From NCBI RefSeq assembly GCF_023701485.1, contig NZ_JAMQBK010000008.1:291655-330529 (forward strand): a DNA stretch of 38,875 bases, given 5' to 3'. This document shows, piece after piece, positions 1 through 8,481 of this stretch. Each line of letters begins with the position of its first letter. The first letter of the stretch is position 1. The notes under the pieces were generated by a model. The model did no database searches. It was not told the origin of the DNA and saw only the letters and a program-made list of their open reading frames with translations. The position numbers were made by a program, and so were the translations under genes. Source of the DNA: Aporhodopirellula aestuarii (GTDB lineage: Bacteria; Planctomycetota; Planctomycetia; Pirellulales; Pirellulaceae).

Positions 1-201
1 CTTCTATGTACCTGCTGAGAAGGCGTTTCGGAACGTTGCGAGCCATCCAGTTCCATACTCGTTTACACTACTGATAAAAGACTAGCCTTCTGTGCGACCA
101 TGAGACAGGATAATGTTTGGTTGGCACGGTGTCGGTCGCTGTGGGTGACCGCGAAAATTCCGAATGTCTTGATAAGCCAATTCTGGCGAAAGAGTACTTC
201 A

Positions 202-1962
202 ATGAAGGCGTTTGCAACTCTCGCGCGGTTCGGCCGCGTGTTGCTGATCGTAAGCCTTGCCAGCATGCTGGCGGATCAGTCTGTTGGGCAGAATCAGGAC
301 GGGGCAAATGGTGTGGGCTCCACCCAGCCCGTGACCGTTGAGGACGCGACTGAAGCCAAACGGAACGAGCGACGCGAATTCCAAACGCAGGAGCTGATGC
401 TGGCCAAGTCTGGCACCTGGATGTTCAAGCCTGGTGAGACGCCCCGAATCGTGTGGCGAGACGTGGAAACCGTGCGACGGCTTGGGTGCAGCGAATCGTT
501 GCGCGTCCGCTGGTTCGACAAGGAATTGAATGAATCGCCCGAGCCGAATGCGTCCGGTCGCTGGCTCGCCTGGATCGAAGGGACTGCCCCCAATGGCACA
601 CCGCTGCGTCGATCCCTCACGTTTTACGGGTTGCCCACGCAGCTTCTTGGGGCCTTCGCGGCGGACCTGACTGTCGCGTTTCCCAACTTCCCTGGCCCGG
701 ATGCGCCGGCGGTGCTGCACGAGCATGAGTCCGAAATCGTTCACTTGGCAAACAAAATCCTTGTGCGGGCGGTACTCGGCAGCGAACAAGGAGCCATCCT
801 GGTAGCCGGGCTGACCGAGTCCGAACCGCTGGGACGCCCGGCGCGATACATCGAATCGACGACGGTACAAAACGACGACTGTCATCTCGCGTTAAAGCTG
901 AAACTGCAGGAATTGCAGGGAGAGACACGTCGACTGCGTCCGCCCCGACACCGTAACGAGCCCGCAACGATGCTCGGGGACGGTTCGCCCTCCCAAGCCG
1001 GTGTGGCTGCCGACGCCAAAGACAGAATTGATGCTGTTTGCCGCGAATGGGCCGAAGACAGCGGTGAGCCGTTTGTGACGCTTGTCGCCCGCCGCGGTGT
1101 GATCATCACTCACGAAGCTTTTGGCGAGGACGTCAGCGGCCAGCCGATCGACCGTGACTACCGCTGCTGGGTCGCCTCGATTACCAAGACGGTCACCGCG
1201 ATCTTGTTTAGCCAGTTTCTCGACCAAGGACTGATCGACCTGGATGATTCGCTGGCCATGGCGTTTCCAGATTACACCAACGACAACCCGCACGTCCCCA
1301 CGTTCCGGCAATGTTTCACCCACACCAGCGGATTGTCAGGACACGGCGAATTGGGCGACATGCACACGCCGCATCTGGAGAACGTTGTGCTCAACGGGAT
1401 CGACGTGAATGAGCCGGGTGTCGGGTATGCCTACTGCGGGTTGGGTTTTGAGTTGGTCGCGAAAGCGATGGAAATCGTCGCCGGCAAAAGCGCCGTTAGA
1501 CTCTACGACGAGCATCTTTTCCAACCGCTTGAGTTCGGTGACGTTCGGATGGGAAACGCAAGCTCCGACGGTGAGTTCACGGCGTGGGAGCTGGGCGTCT
1601 TGGCCCAGTGGATGGCCAATCGCGGTAGTTATGGGACGCGTGAGTTCATTCGCCCGGAAACGTTTGAGCAGCTTTTGCCGCAACCGTTGGCTCTGGCCGA
1701 CCAAGGAAACACGGTTGAGGAGGGGATTGGTATTCACTGGCAACGGCACCTCAAGCCTGGAGCACCGCCGGCCTCCAAACGCGACGAAGACCTGCTGTTT
1801 GGACGGCACTCCTTGGGACACGGATCCTTTTCGGGTTGCATCTTCTTCGTCGATCCAGATCAGCAGCTGATCATCGTTCAGGTGCGCAAGAATAGCGGTC
1901 CGCGGAGTGCGGAGTGGTCGTCAAAATTTTTCCAAACCGTCGCCGCGGTTGCGGTCGAGTAG
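202..1962 (+). CDS. Secreted serine hydrolase, beta-lactamase / class C PBP fold (PF00144-like)
   Basis: The 586-residue product starts at ATG 202, because that Met opens a signal peptide (MKAFATLARFGRVLLIVSLA, then a polar segment). An in-frame ATG at 100 would put 34 atypical residues in front. Residues about 30-270 form a domain I do not recognise. Residues about 275-586 are a beta-lactamase/esterase fold. The S-x-x-K motif is S326-I-T-K329, and the third motif is G-H540-G-S-F-S-G. The Tyr motif reads Y411-C-G, where relatives usually have Y-S-N, so the Asn is missing. Family members are esterases, D-aminopeptidases, carboxypeptidases or beta-lactamases acting through an acyl-Ser intermediate in the periplasm or outside the cell. 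The substrate cannot be told from sequence. The gene stands alone; the next gene is convergent. Confidence 0.85.
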   Translation: MKAFATLARFGRVLLIVSLASMLADQSVGQNQDGANGVGSTQPVTVEDATEAKRNERREFQTQELMLAKSGTWMFKPGETPRIVWRDVETVRRLGCSESLRVRWFDKELNESPEPNASGRWLAWIEGTAPNGTPLRRSLTFYGLPTQLLGAFAADLTVAFPNFPGPDAPAVLHEHESEIVHLANKILVRAVLGSEQGAILVAGLTESEPLGRPARYIESTTVQNDDCHLALKLKLQELQGETRRLRPPRHRNEPATMLGDGSPSQAGVAADAKDRIDAVCREWAEDSGEPFVTLVARRGVIITHEAFGEDVSGQPIDRDYRCWVASITKTVTAILFSQFLDQGLIDLDDSLAMAFPDYTNDNPHVPTFRQCFTHTSGLSGHGELGDMHTPHLENVVLNGIDVNEPGVGYAYCGLGFELVAKAMEIVAGKSAVRLYDEHLFQPLEFGDVRMGNASSDGEFTAWELGVLAQWMANRGSYGTREFIRPETFEQLLPQPLALADQGNTVEEGIGIHWQRHLKPGAPPASKRDEDLLFGRHSLGHGSFSGCIFFVDPDQQLIIVQVRKNSGPRSAEWSSKFFQTVAAVAVE

Positions 1963-2022
1963 CGAGGCGAACGGATTGGTGGTTCGTGAAAGGTTTTTGT
2001 CGGACAACGGTTCTATTTACGA

Positions 2023-2129
2023 GCTCGGTCTCTCGGGACATTGATTTAAGTACAGCGGAATTTCCAATGTAGCGGAACGGCGCGAGCCGTCCGGTGACGC
2101 GGGACCGGACGGCTTGCGCCGTGCCGCTA
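2023..2129 (+). repeat. Interspersed palindromic repeat, family A, copy 1
   Basis: The conserved leader GCTCGGTCTCTCGGGAC lies at 2023-2039. About 30 nt later comes an inverted repeat with 26-bp arms at 2070-2095 and 2104-2129, separated by 8 nt. The arms begin TAGCGGAACGGC and carry two mismatches. The same leader and hairpin recur at 5228-5327, and a degenerate copy lies near 7119-7182. It sits between the convergent 3' ends of the serine hydrolase and the SulP gene, so it could act as a bidirectional transcription barrier. It has no T tract. Confidence 0.85.
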
Positions 2130-2253
2130 AAGAAAGCACCTAAACAATCACTGTCCCCCCGTGACCCCCGGCTGTATCCCGTCTTCCGGTTCTGACATCC
2201 CCTCGGCCACGCTCACACGAATCCGACGCACGGCTGGGTTTTTGTTTCCTGTC

Positions 2254-4269
2254 CTACGGAGCCGTGGACTCGTTGACTGATTCGTCGGGACGGACAACCG
2301 ATTCGGATGCCGATCCACCATTCTTTGCTTTGACGGGATTGAAGCGGGCATGCAACGACTCCCAGTCGAGGACGAGCTTGCCGCCTGTTGACTCGTGTTG
2401 CTTTGCCCAGTTCATCAACAAATCCAGACAGGCGTGATCGATGTAATCAAGCTCCGAAAATTCGATATGAAGTTCAGCACGAGCTGGAACCTTCTCTAAT
2501 TCGCGTGCCAGCACGGGAAGTCGAACGAAAGTGGCGGCACCCTGCAGTGAGAGAGTCACCTTACGTGAGCCCGGTTCGTGCGCTAGCTCGGTGGCCAGGT
2601 GAGAGAACGTATACAGGAGTTTGGCAGCGGCGAGTCCGATGCCCACGAGCACGCCGGTCAACAGATCGGTAATGACGATGGTGCTGACGGTGGCGGCGTA
2701 AATGGCGACTTCCCCACGTCCGTACTTGCCGAGGTCGCGAATGGACTTGGGGTTGACCAGCTTGTAGCCGGTATACACCAGAATCGCCGCTAAGCTTGCC
2801 GTCGGGATCAAACGCAACACAAAGGCCAAGCCGGCGACGAAAATCAGTAGCCAGAGTCCGTGTAGGATCGCGGACACGCGAGTGCGTGCACCCGCTTGAA
2901 CGTTGGCCGAACTGCGAACAATCACTCCGGTCAGCGGGAGCGCACCTAAGAAACCGCAAACAACATTCCCAACGCCCTGTGCAAACAACTCGCGGTCGTA
3001 TCGAGTACGACGACCTTGATGCATTTGATCAACCGCGGTCGCACACAAGAGTGTTTCGGCACTGGCAACAACCGCGATCATCAGTCCGGCCTGAAACACG
3101 GCCACCCAGGGTGCGCCGTTCAGCACGGAGAGACTCGGGAATCGAACTTCGCTCCACAGGTTGTTGGGGATTTCGACGTACAGCACTGGCACGGCAAGCA
3201 GGGCCGCGATCAAGGTCGCCAATACCACGGCGATCAACGGTGCCGGCACGACTTTCAGGGGCTTCGGCGCGAAACCCTGCCAAAGCAGGATGACCGCGAT
3301 CGTTAGGATGCCAAGGTAGGCTGCCAAGTGGTGGTTCTTTTGATGGCTGATCAGAAGTTCAAGCGACGTCGTCGCTTCGGCCTGTAGCGGCAAAATCTCA
3401 GCGATGTTGTTTTGCTGCAATGCGATGGCGGCGGCACCGCTTTGGCGAATCGCCAAGGCGGCGGCCTCATTGATCTTGGTCGATTTTGCACTCGGAACGG
3501 AATCCTTTTCGCACTCCTGCAATCGTTGATTGACTGCAATGAGATCCTGAGTGATTTGTGCTTGCTCGGAGGCAAGGTCTGCCAATTCGAGCGACGCGAG
3601 TTCGCCAAAGGAATCTGAGGATTCGCGTTCTCGCGCGTCGAATGGATGAGGCACACGTTCGGCCACTTGTTCGTGCAGGTTCACTTGGCGACGGCGGAGG
3701 TCACCAACGGTACGCAACATTTCAGTGCGGAATATCCGATCTTCACGACCATTGAGTTCGGGGATCGCCAATCCCTTCCAGATCGCTTGGGGGATCGTTA
3801 TCAGGTTCTGGAGTCCACTGCCTTTCGGCTTGTCGTCCACCATCACATGAAACTGACTCGCGAAGATTAGAACGCCGATTCCGGCCAGCATTCCTTTGAT
3901 GACGGCGGGTGACACGGCGCGAAACCATTGGCCGAGTTTCAGAATGCCGGCGACGGCTTGGAGCAGTCCCGCAATCAAGACGATCGTGCCCAGCATCTCC
4001 AAGCCGAATCGCTGGACCACCTCGTAGACAATCACCGTCAGTCCAGCTGCTGGCCCACTGACTTGCAACGGACAGCCGGCCAGCGTGCCGACAACCAAGC
4101 CGCCGACGATGCCGCTAATCAGGCCCGCCGCCACCGGGACTCCCGAGGCGATCGCGATGCCCATGCACAATGGCAACGCGACCAGAAACACGACGATGGA
4201 GGCCAGGAAATCGTGCTTGATGTTCGAGCCGAGCTCGTTCAACTGATCCGTTTCTTGTTGGCTAATCAT
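2254..4269 (-). CDS. SulP-family anion (probably bicarbonate) transporter with STAS domain and a coiled-coil insertion
   Basis: This 671-residue inner-membrane protein has the SulP N-terminal signature (residues about 17-85, with CPLQVSGPAAGLTVIVYEV), many hydrophobic helices, and a C-terminal STAS domain (about 560-643, core FSELDYIDHACLDLL). SulP proteins move bicarbonate, sulfate or dicarboxylates; most are near 550 residues. The excess here is an inserted polar segment at about 170-315, between helix groups. It is rich in Glu, Gln and Lys with heptad-like spacing (for example LASLELADLASEQAQITQDL) and looks like a helical hairpin or coiled coil. The beta-carbonic anhydrase gene lies 60 bp upstream on the same strand, so the pair probably forms an operon and bicarbonate is the favoured substrate by inference. 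The ATG at 4269 has no clear ribosome-binding site. Confidence 0.9.
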   Translation of the reverse strand: MISQQETDQLNELGSNIKHDFLASIVVFLVALPLCMGIAIASGVPVAAGLISGIVGGLVVGTLAGCPLQVSGPAAGLTVIVYEVVQRFGLEMLGTIVLIAGLLQAVAGILKLGQWFRAVSPAVIKGMLAGIGVLIFASQFHVMVDDKPKGSGLQNLITIPQAIWKGLAIPELNGREDRIFRTEMLRTVGDLRRRQVNLHEQVAERVPHPFDARERESSDSFGELASLELADLASEQAQITQDLIAVNQRLQECEKDSVPSAKSTKINEAAALAIRQSGAAAIALQQNNIAEILPLQAEATTSLELLISHQKNHHLAAYLGILTIAVILLWQGFAPKPLKVVPAPLIAVVLATLIAALLAVPVLYVEIPNNLWSEVRFPSLSVLNGAPWVAVFQAGLMIAVVASAETLLCATAVDQMHQGRRTRYDRELFAQGVGNVVCGFLGALPLTGVIVRSSANVQAGARTRVSAILHGLWLLIFVAGLAFVLRLIPTASLAAILVYTGYKLVNPKSIRDLGKYGRGEVAIYAATVSTIVITDLLTGVLVGIGLAAAKLLYTFSHLATELAHEPGSRKVTLSLQGAATFVRLPVLARELEKVPARAELHIEFSELDYIDHACLDLLMNWAKQHESTGGKLVLDWESLHARFNPVKAKNGGSASESVVRPDESVNESTAP

Positions 4270-4329
4270 CTTGCGTCACTTTGCGATCTTGAATGGTCGC
4301 GTCTGGGGCAATCAGGATATGCGTCGGGT

Positions 4330-5031
4330 TTAGATCGATGGCAACCTGGCGGAGACATCCCTCGCGTCAGCGGTGGCCTGTTCCACAGGCAAATACTGTC
4401 CCTTCGCGGCGTTGTAACCGAACACCTGTCCGGTTTCGAATTTGTAAACCCAGCCGTGTAGCTTGAGTTCGCCGCGTGCCAGAGCCGCGGCCACCGAGGG
4501 ATGCGTCCGCAAATTCTCGAGTTGCACGAGCACGTTCTCTTCGACCGTCGCGGTTAGACGGGGAGCTTCGTCCGTGATGTGCTTGTAGTTCTCCTTCATG
4601 ATCCGTGACGTGGCTTCGGCATGCGTTAACCAGGAACTGACTGCTGGTAACTCGGTGACCATTTCTGGGTGCAGCAATCCGTTCATCGCTCCGCAATGGG
4701 AGTGACCGCAGACGATCACGTCTTTCACTTTCAACGCAGCTACGGCGAATTCGATCGTGGCCGCTTCTCCACCCAGGGCGGCACCGTAGGGAGGCACGAT
4801 GTTGCCCGCGTTGCGCATGATGAAGAGCTCACCAGGTTGCGTCTGGGTCAGCAGGCTGGGGTCGATGCGTGAGTCGGAACAGGTAATGAACAATGCCAGC
4901 GGTTGCTGCCCCTGGGCCAGTCGTTCAAAAAGAACCTTGTGGGAATCGAAGTAGTTTTCCTGAAAGGCGTGGATGCCATCGACGAGTTTTTGCATGGAGC
5001 TGAGTTCTTGGAAGAAGGGAGAAGCGGTCAT
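4330..5031 (-). CDS. Beta-class carbonic anhydrase
   Basis: The enzyme hydrates CO2 reversibly to bicarbonate in the cytoplasm. The zinc site is visible: C51-S-D53-S-R55 (Cys ligand plus the Asp-Arg dyad), then H110-S-H-C113. The [11 protein letters not shown] and RNAGNIVPP segments are characteristic of the prokaryotic beta class. The ATG at 5031 gives 233 residues. An internal ATG at 4995 ([12 protein letters not shown]) matches the usual family N-terminus better and may be the real start; neither has a convincing Shine-Dalgarno. The gene lies 60 bp upstream of the SulP transporter, an arrangement that supplies or traps bicarbonate. Confidence 0.93.
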   Translation of the reverse strand: MTASPFFQELSSMQKLVDGIHAFQENYFDSHKVLFERLAQGQQPLALFITCSDSRIDPSLLTQTQPGELFIMRNAGNIVPPYGAALGGEAATIEFAVAALKVKDVIVCGHSHCGAMNGLLHPEMVTELPAVSSWLTHAEATSRIMKENYKHITDEAPRLTATVEENVLVQLENLRTHPSVAAALARGELKLHGWVYKFETGQVFGYNAAKGQYLPVEQATADARDVSARLPSI

Positions 5032-5227
5032 CGTGGTTGCAGCGCGGCCCAGGCTTCACACCCGAACTTGCCGCTACCACCGAAAGTTAAGTGGCGGCAG
5101 CCTTAACCAGTATCTTAAGGGATTGTAAGACAAGCGGGGGTTGCCAACTCCGTCCGCGCTGAAAGATGAAGATAGCCGTGTTCATTTCGCAAAGGGGGCA
5201 TTTGTGCACAGCGTCGTTTTCCACGTA

Positions 5228-5327
5228 GCTCGGTCTCTCGGGACGTTGATTGTTTTCGTGCCTTTTTTAGCGGAACGGCGCGAGCCGTCCGGTCCCGAGT
5301 CACCGGACGGCTCGCGCCGTTCCGCTA
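5228..5327 (+). repeat. Interspersed palindromic repeat, family A, copy 2 (perfect 26-bp arms)
   Basis: The leader GCTCGGTCTCTCGGGAC (5228-5244) is followed by a perfect inverted repeat with arms 5268-5293 and 5302-5327 and an 8-nt loop (CCCGAGTC). The arm starts TAGCGGAACGGCGCGAGCCG. It differs from copy 1 mainly in the linker between leader and hairpin, so the leader and hairpin are conserved together while the spacer drifts. Confidence 0.9.
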
Positions 5328-5535
5328 CGTTTGAAATCCTTCAGTAATACAATCGACGTCCCCCGAGACCGAGAATTGCCTGCGTTGTTCGCTTTCGAAG
5401 CCTCGGAGAGGCTCCGCTACGTGGGAGGCGAAAACTCCAATACGACTTCTCGAACGGGGCACTGTCCAAATATTTTCCCACTACGGCGCTGCGTTCGCCA
5501 GAAAGCGGTACACCGTCTGGTAATTATGGCTGTAG

Positions 5536-5572
5536 AAAAAAAACACGGCGGCAAGGATTGCTGCTCACGCCG
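5536..5572 (-). terminator. Probable rho-independent terminator of the rhomboid gene
   Basis: Read on the minus strand, a GC stem (CGGCG pairing with CGCCG, 5568-5572 with 5546-5550, and a 17-nt loop that can form a further GCA/TGC pairing) is followed after 2 nt by a run of eight T (5543-5536). It begins immediately after the rhomboid stop codon. The stem is short but the T tract is clear. Confidence 0.55.
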
Positions 5573-6865
5573 CTACCGAGTCGGTTCCGTTTCGCCCTGC
5601 TGTCGTTCGCGAAGACGGGCATTCGCTTCTCGAAGGAGTCTCTTCCTCACGCTTGCCAGTTTCTCCGTTAACGGCAACCTCATGTTCTCCAAAATCTTGA
5701 TCGCTGATTGCGGGTCACAATTGTGCCGCAGCTCGATGACCGCGATTTGCAGGCGCGCGTTGTTCGCGTACTTCGATGACCGCGATGCGAGAAACCGAAG
5801 CGGTAGAAGTCGTTCAGTATGTCGATCTGTTTTGGAAAGTAAGTTGATATACGCAACAAGGGTTGAATCAGGAACAGCAGCGACGCAAGAGTTTTCGCGA
5901 AGGCGGTCAAAGCAAGTGACTGCCTGCTCGATGCGATTGGCACGAATGGCTCGGGCAAAAGACTCGAACGCGCTCGCACACGCATTGCGTTTGGGTCGAG
6001 TCGATTCCCCGTTGGTCTGACGACCAAGCGGCAAACCACTACCGCCCTCTTTGTACCGCTGGTTTCGAGCCGCCGCAGTCGACGGTGGCAGGATGCCTCC
6101 AAGACGAAGTTGATCGACCGCCCGATACGGAGCGGTTTGGAAAAGGGGCAACCCTTTGGAACCACGAGGCAAAGCGTCGTCCTTGGTGCTGAGTGGGCCG
6201 ATCCCTAATCGTGAGAAGAGATCCCAGCCTTCGCAGTCGACTAAACCATGTTTGAGCATGAAGATCGCAAAGGGGATCCCGACCGACATCCCTAGCAGGT
6301 GAAGCATGGGCGTGGACATGCTGAACCCTGTCCACGTCACTTGCAGAAATTCGACCGCAAAGTAGAAGAACGCCACGACACTGATTGGGACATCGATCGT
6401 GCCATGGAACAGCCAATTCCAGACATAGAAGAAGTGAATGTCATTTTCGGGAGCCCAGATCACCGCCACGGCGAGCAACGCGAAGATAACACCGGAGGCA
6501 CCGAGCGCGCCGCCCGCGCCATCGGTGAACAAGTACATCGGGATTTGCCCGATCGCTCCGTCCGCGAGGGCGAGACCCAAATAGAGCAAACCAAATTTAT
6601 GCCAGCCCAATTTGCCTTCGATGATGAGCCCGAAGCACCATAAGAAGATCATGTTCCCGATCAAGTGGGACCAGGACCCGTGCATGAACGCACTGGTTAC
6701 CCACTGGAGCGGATTGATTTGGTCAAATTCTAGAATCAGCCAGTCATACCCGCCGCAGTCACCCATTCCGGTGAGAAGAAACAACGCGGTATTCGTGGCG
6801 ATGATACCGATCGTGGCCACCGGATAATGGTAGACAGGCGCGTCAGTACCGTAGGGTAGAAACAT
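5573..6865 (-). CDS. Rhomboid-family intramembrane serine protease with long C-terminal extension
   Basis: A multi-pass membrane protease that would cleave transmembrane substrates. Counting from ATG 6865 (430 residues, N-terminus MFLPYGTDAP), the rhomboid core spans about 15-210. The H-x-x-x-N motif is in SWSHLIGN (H67, N71), the catalytic Ser is in GASG (S124), and the catalytic His is in TPMLHLLGM (H189). An upstream TTG at 6946 would add 27 residues. I prefer the ATG because the core homology begins there. The last 200 or so residues are soluble, with a low-complexity linker and then a helical, TPR-like segment (FARAIRANRIEQAVTCFDRL, later SAIKILENM) that could bind partners. The gene stands alone and ends at a probable terminator. 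Confidence 0.85.
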   Translation of the reverse strand: MFLPYGTDAPVYHYPVATIGIIATNTALFLLTGMGDCGGYDWLILEFDQINPLQWVTSAFMHGSWSHLIGNMIFLWCFGLIIEGKLGWHKFGLLYLGLALADGAIGQIPMYLFTDGAGGALGASGVIFALLAVAVIWAPENDIHFFYVWNWLFHGTIDVPISVVAFFYFAVEFLQVTWTGFSMSTPMLHLLGMSVGIPFAIFMLKHGLVDCEGWDLFSRLGIGPLSTKDDALPRGSKGLPLFQTAPYRAVDQLRLGGILPPSTAAARNQRYKEGGSGLPLGRQTNGESTRPKRNACASAFESFARAIRANRIEQAVTCFDRLRENSCVAAVPDSTLVAYINLLSKTDRHTERLLPLRFLASRSSKYANNARLQIAVIELRHNCDPQSAIKILENMRLPLTEKLASVRKRLLREANARLRERQQGETEPTR

Positions 6866-7209
6866 TGGTAGCCACAGGATCGAATCAGGATTTCCACTTC
6901 CAGCTACCCAGGCGTCAATTCCGCGAACATGGGGCGCGACATCCAAGTGAAGAATCGCCCCAGCTTGAAAGGAGTTTGGGATGGCCTAGTTCGATTGCCA
7001 GGCGACGCGAGATGATTCCTCACGCGTTCGGTTTCGAGGTTTTTCGAACGAGAGCGGACCGGTTGCGCGTGCGATAGGTAATTTGAAACCTTAAGTTGCT
7101 CGAACCGTAGGGCTCGCGACCTATCGCTAAAAGAACGAGCGGAACGGCGCAGTAGTTAAATCGACTTTCCGAGAGACCGAGCTATAAGACACGTGACTCC
7201 GGGAGAATC
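6866..7209. other. Intergenic spacer with degenerate palindromic repeats
   Basis: No gene is seen in these 344 bp. The spacer holds the 9-bp inverted repeat 7071-7079 / 7119-7127 and a truncated, inverted copy of repeat family A (7138-7182). The rhomboid promoter should lie in the left part. The right part is the 3' flank of the DAC-domain gene. Confidence 0.5.
7071..7182 (-). repeat. Degenerate repeat, family A copy 3, fused to a second hairpin
   Basis: On the minus strand the leader GCTCGGTCTCTCGG (7182-7169) is followed by a half-arm GCGCCGTTCCGCT (7150-7138). The usual second arm is absent. Instead a different hairpin follows, with arms GCGATAGGT / ACCTATCGC (7127-7119 and 7079-7071). 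This looks like a recombined or decayed mosaic of two repeat types. Confidence 0.65.
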
Positions 7210-8481
7210 TTAGGGCAGGTAGGGCCAGTAGGTGAGTTTGTCGTTTTGATGAGCCACGAATCTGGCTTCACCATCCTGCGAAACGACCACCGCGATGGCG
7301 CGATTGAGGCCCTCAACGAGTCGATAGGCGGATCGGTGTCGGGTGCCCGCTGAATCGGCCCGCTCGAGTGTGGATCGATGCGCTTCGATGTCGAGGGCTC
7401 GATGGATCTCTTGAACCGGCTTGTCGCCGAGAATCTCGCCACCGAATCCGATCAATCGGAAACTGTGGTCGAGCACCAAAGCTCCATCGACACACATCAT
7501 GCTCGCGAGAAGATGACCAAACTCGATTAAGCGATCATCGATACGCCTGAGCTCCGCGTCTCGAAATTGTTGGTAGTCATTCCAAGTCAGCAACGCGAGC
7601 TGCATCGTCTTGGCGACGTCGAGTGAGCGGGCCATGAGTTGTCGCATCAAGTTGTGATAGACCAACGTCGAATCGTCCGGTTGGAACTTGACGCGAAAAC
7701 GCAGCCATCGATCGGCCGTGCCGTCGTCGTGGGACCCCTGAGGAAGGAAGACGAGCATGCCTCCGTGTCGCTGGCTGCGGACGATCCGAAGCACGCGGCG
7801 GACGACTCCTTGCGCGACGTCTTGGACAAACGTGTCACAAATTTGTGGCATTGGCACATCGCGTTTGGGTTCGGGCAGGCTTTTTAGCAACGATTCCCGC
7901 ACATCCGCAAAACGTTCTCCGATCCAGGAGGAGCGGAAAGGATCAAAGCCATCGGTAAGCAGTTGTCCCTGGGTCGTTTCAAGCACTCGGGAGTAGCCTG
8001 ACGCGGCCACGAGATGTCCGGGCCGTACGGCCTGAACAACGAGATGGGGTGGCAGCTGTACACCTTCGAAGCGACTGCCTTCGACGCGGTTAACCCATTC
8101 TGTGCCGGTGACCACCATTCCCCAAATCGATAATTTTTCGTCGTCGTCCTTATTGACAGCCAACAGGGCTCGATAAAAGTCGGCCGCACCGGAAAGCTTG
8201 CGCAGGTTGTGCGGCGTCATCGGGACCGATTCGTCGAATCCTAACGTGTGGGGGCGGGTTTCATCGGTCAAGCACGACCTGAGTTCGGCCGGGGTGGCGT
8301 AAATGATCCGGCAACGAACGGGATCGTCTTCCTCTCGCAACAAACTCGCTTGGTAGGAGACATCCAAGAGCGTCGTCAACGCCGGCGGATCGGGGAGAAG
8401 TTCCTCGGCAAATCCTCGCAAACTCCATTGTTTCGCGAGAACTTTGGCCATCTCAGCCGGATACGACGAAATCTGATTCAT
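7210..8481 (-). CDS. DAC (diadenylate cyclase)-like domain protein with N-terminal putative sensor region
   Basis: From ATG 8481 (MNQISSYPAEM...) the product has 423 residues. The C-terminal 115 or so residues carry both diagnostic motifs of the DisA/CdaA diadenylate cyclase fold: D332-G-A (VDGALVLDHSFRLIGFGGEI) and G379-T-R-H-R383 (GTRHRSAYRLVEGLNRAIAV). If active, it would make c-di-AMP from two ATP. The N-terminal 300 residues have no transmembrane helix and resemble the putative sensor part of proteins annotated DACNV; I state that from memory of the family. In-frame upstream starts at 8532 and 8706 exist, but the residues they add look non-conserved. The gene is monocistronic. Retention of both motifs argues for catalysis, but a binding-only role is possible. 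Confidence 0.75.
   Translation of the reverse strand: MNQISSYPAEMAKVLAKQWSLRGFAEELLPDPPALTTLLDVSYQASLLREEDDPVRCRIIYATPAELRSCLTDETRPHTLGFDESVPMTPHNLRKLSGAADFYRALLAVNKDDDEKLSIWGMVVTGTEWVNRVEGSRFEGVQLPPHLVVQAVRPGHLVAASGYSRVLETTQGQLLTDGFDPFRSSWIGERFADVRESLLKSLPEPKRDVPMPQICDTFVQDVAQGVVRRVLRIVRSQRHGGMLVFLPQGSHDDGTADRWLRFRVKFQPDDSTLVYHNLMRQLMARSLDVAKTMQLALLTWNDYQQFRDAELRRIDDRLIEFGHLLASMMCVDGALVLDHSFRLIGFGGEILGDKPVQEIHRALDIEAHRSTLERADSAGTRHRSAYRLVEGLNRAIAVVVSQDGEARFVAHQNDKLTYWPYLP

Larger units (their letters stand above)
5032..5572. other. Intergenic spacer of about 540 bp with palindromic repeat and terminator
   Basis: No convincing gene is present. Any plus-strand reading frame here runs on antisense into the rhomboid gene and shows no family signature. 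The spacer holds family-A repeat copy 2 (5228-5327), a CCTCGGAGAGGCTCCGCTAC stretch near 5400-5420, and a probable terminator of the rhomboid gene at 5536-5572. The promoter of the carbonic anhydrase/SulP operon should lie in the first 100-200 bp. Confidence 0.6.

Noticed and set aside
5331..6020. Plus-strand open frame of 229 codons beside the rhomboid gene
   Set aside because: Most of it is antisense to the rhomboid C-terminal extension and the remainder is spacer. The translation is Arg/Ser-rich with no family signature.
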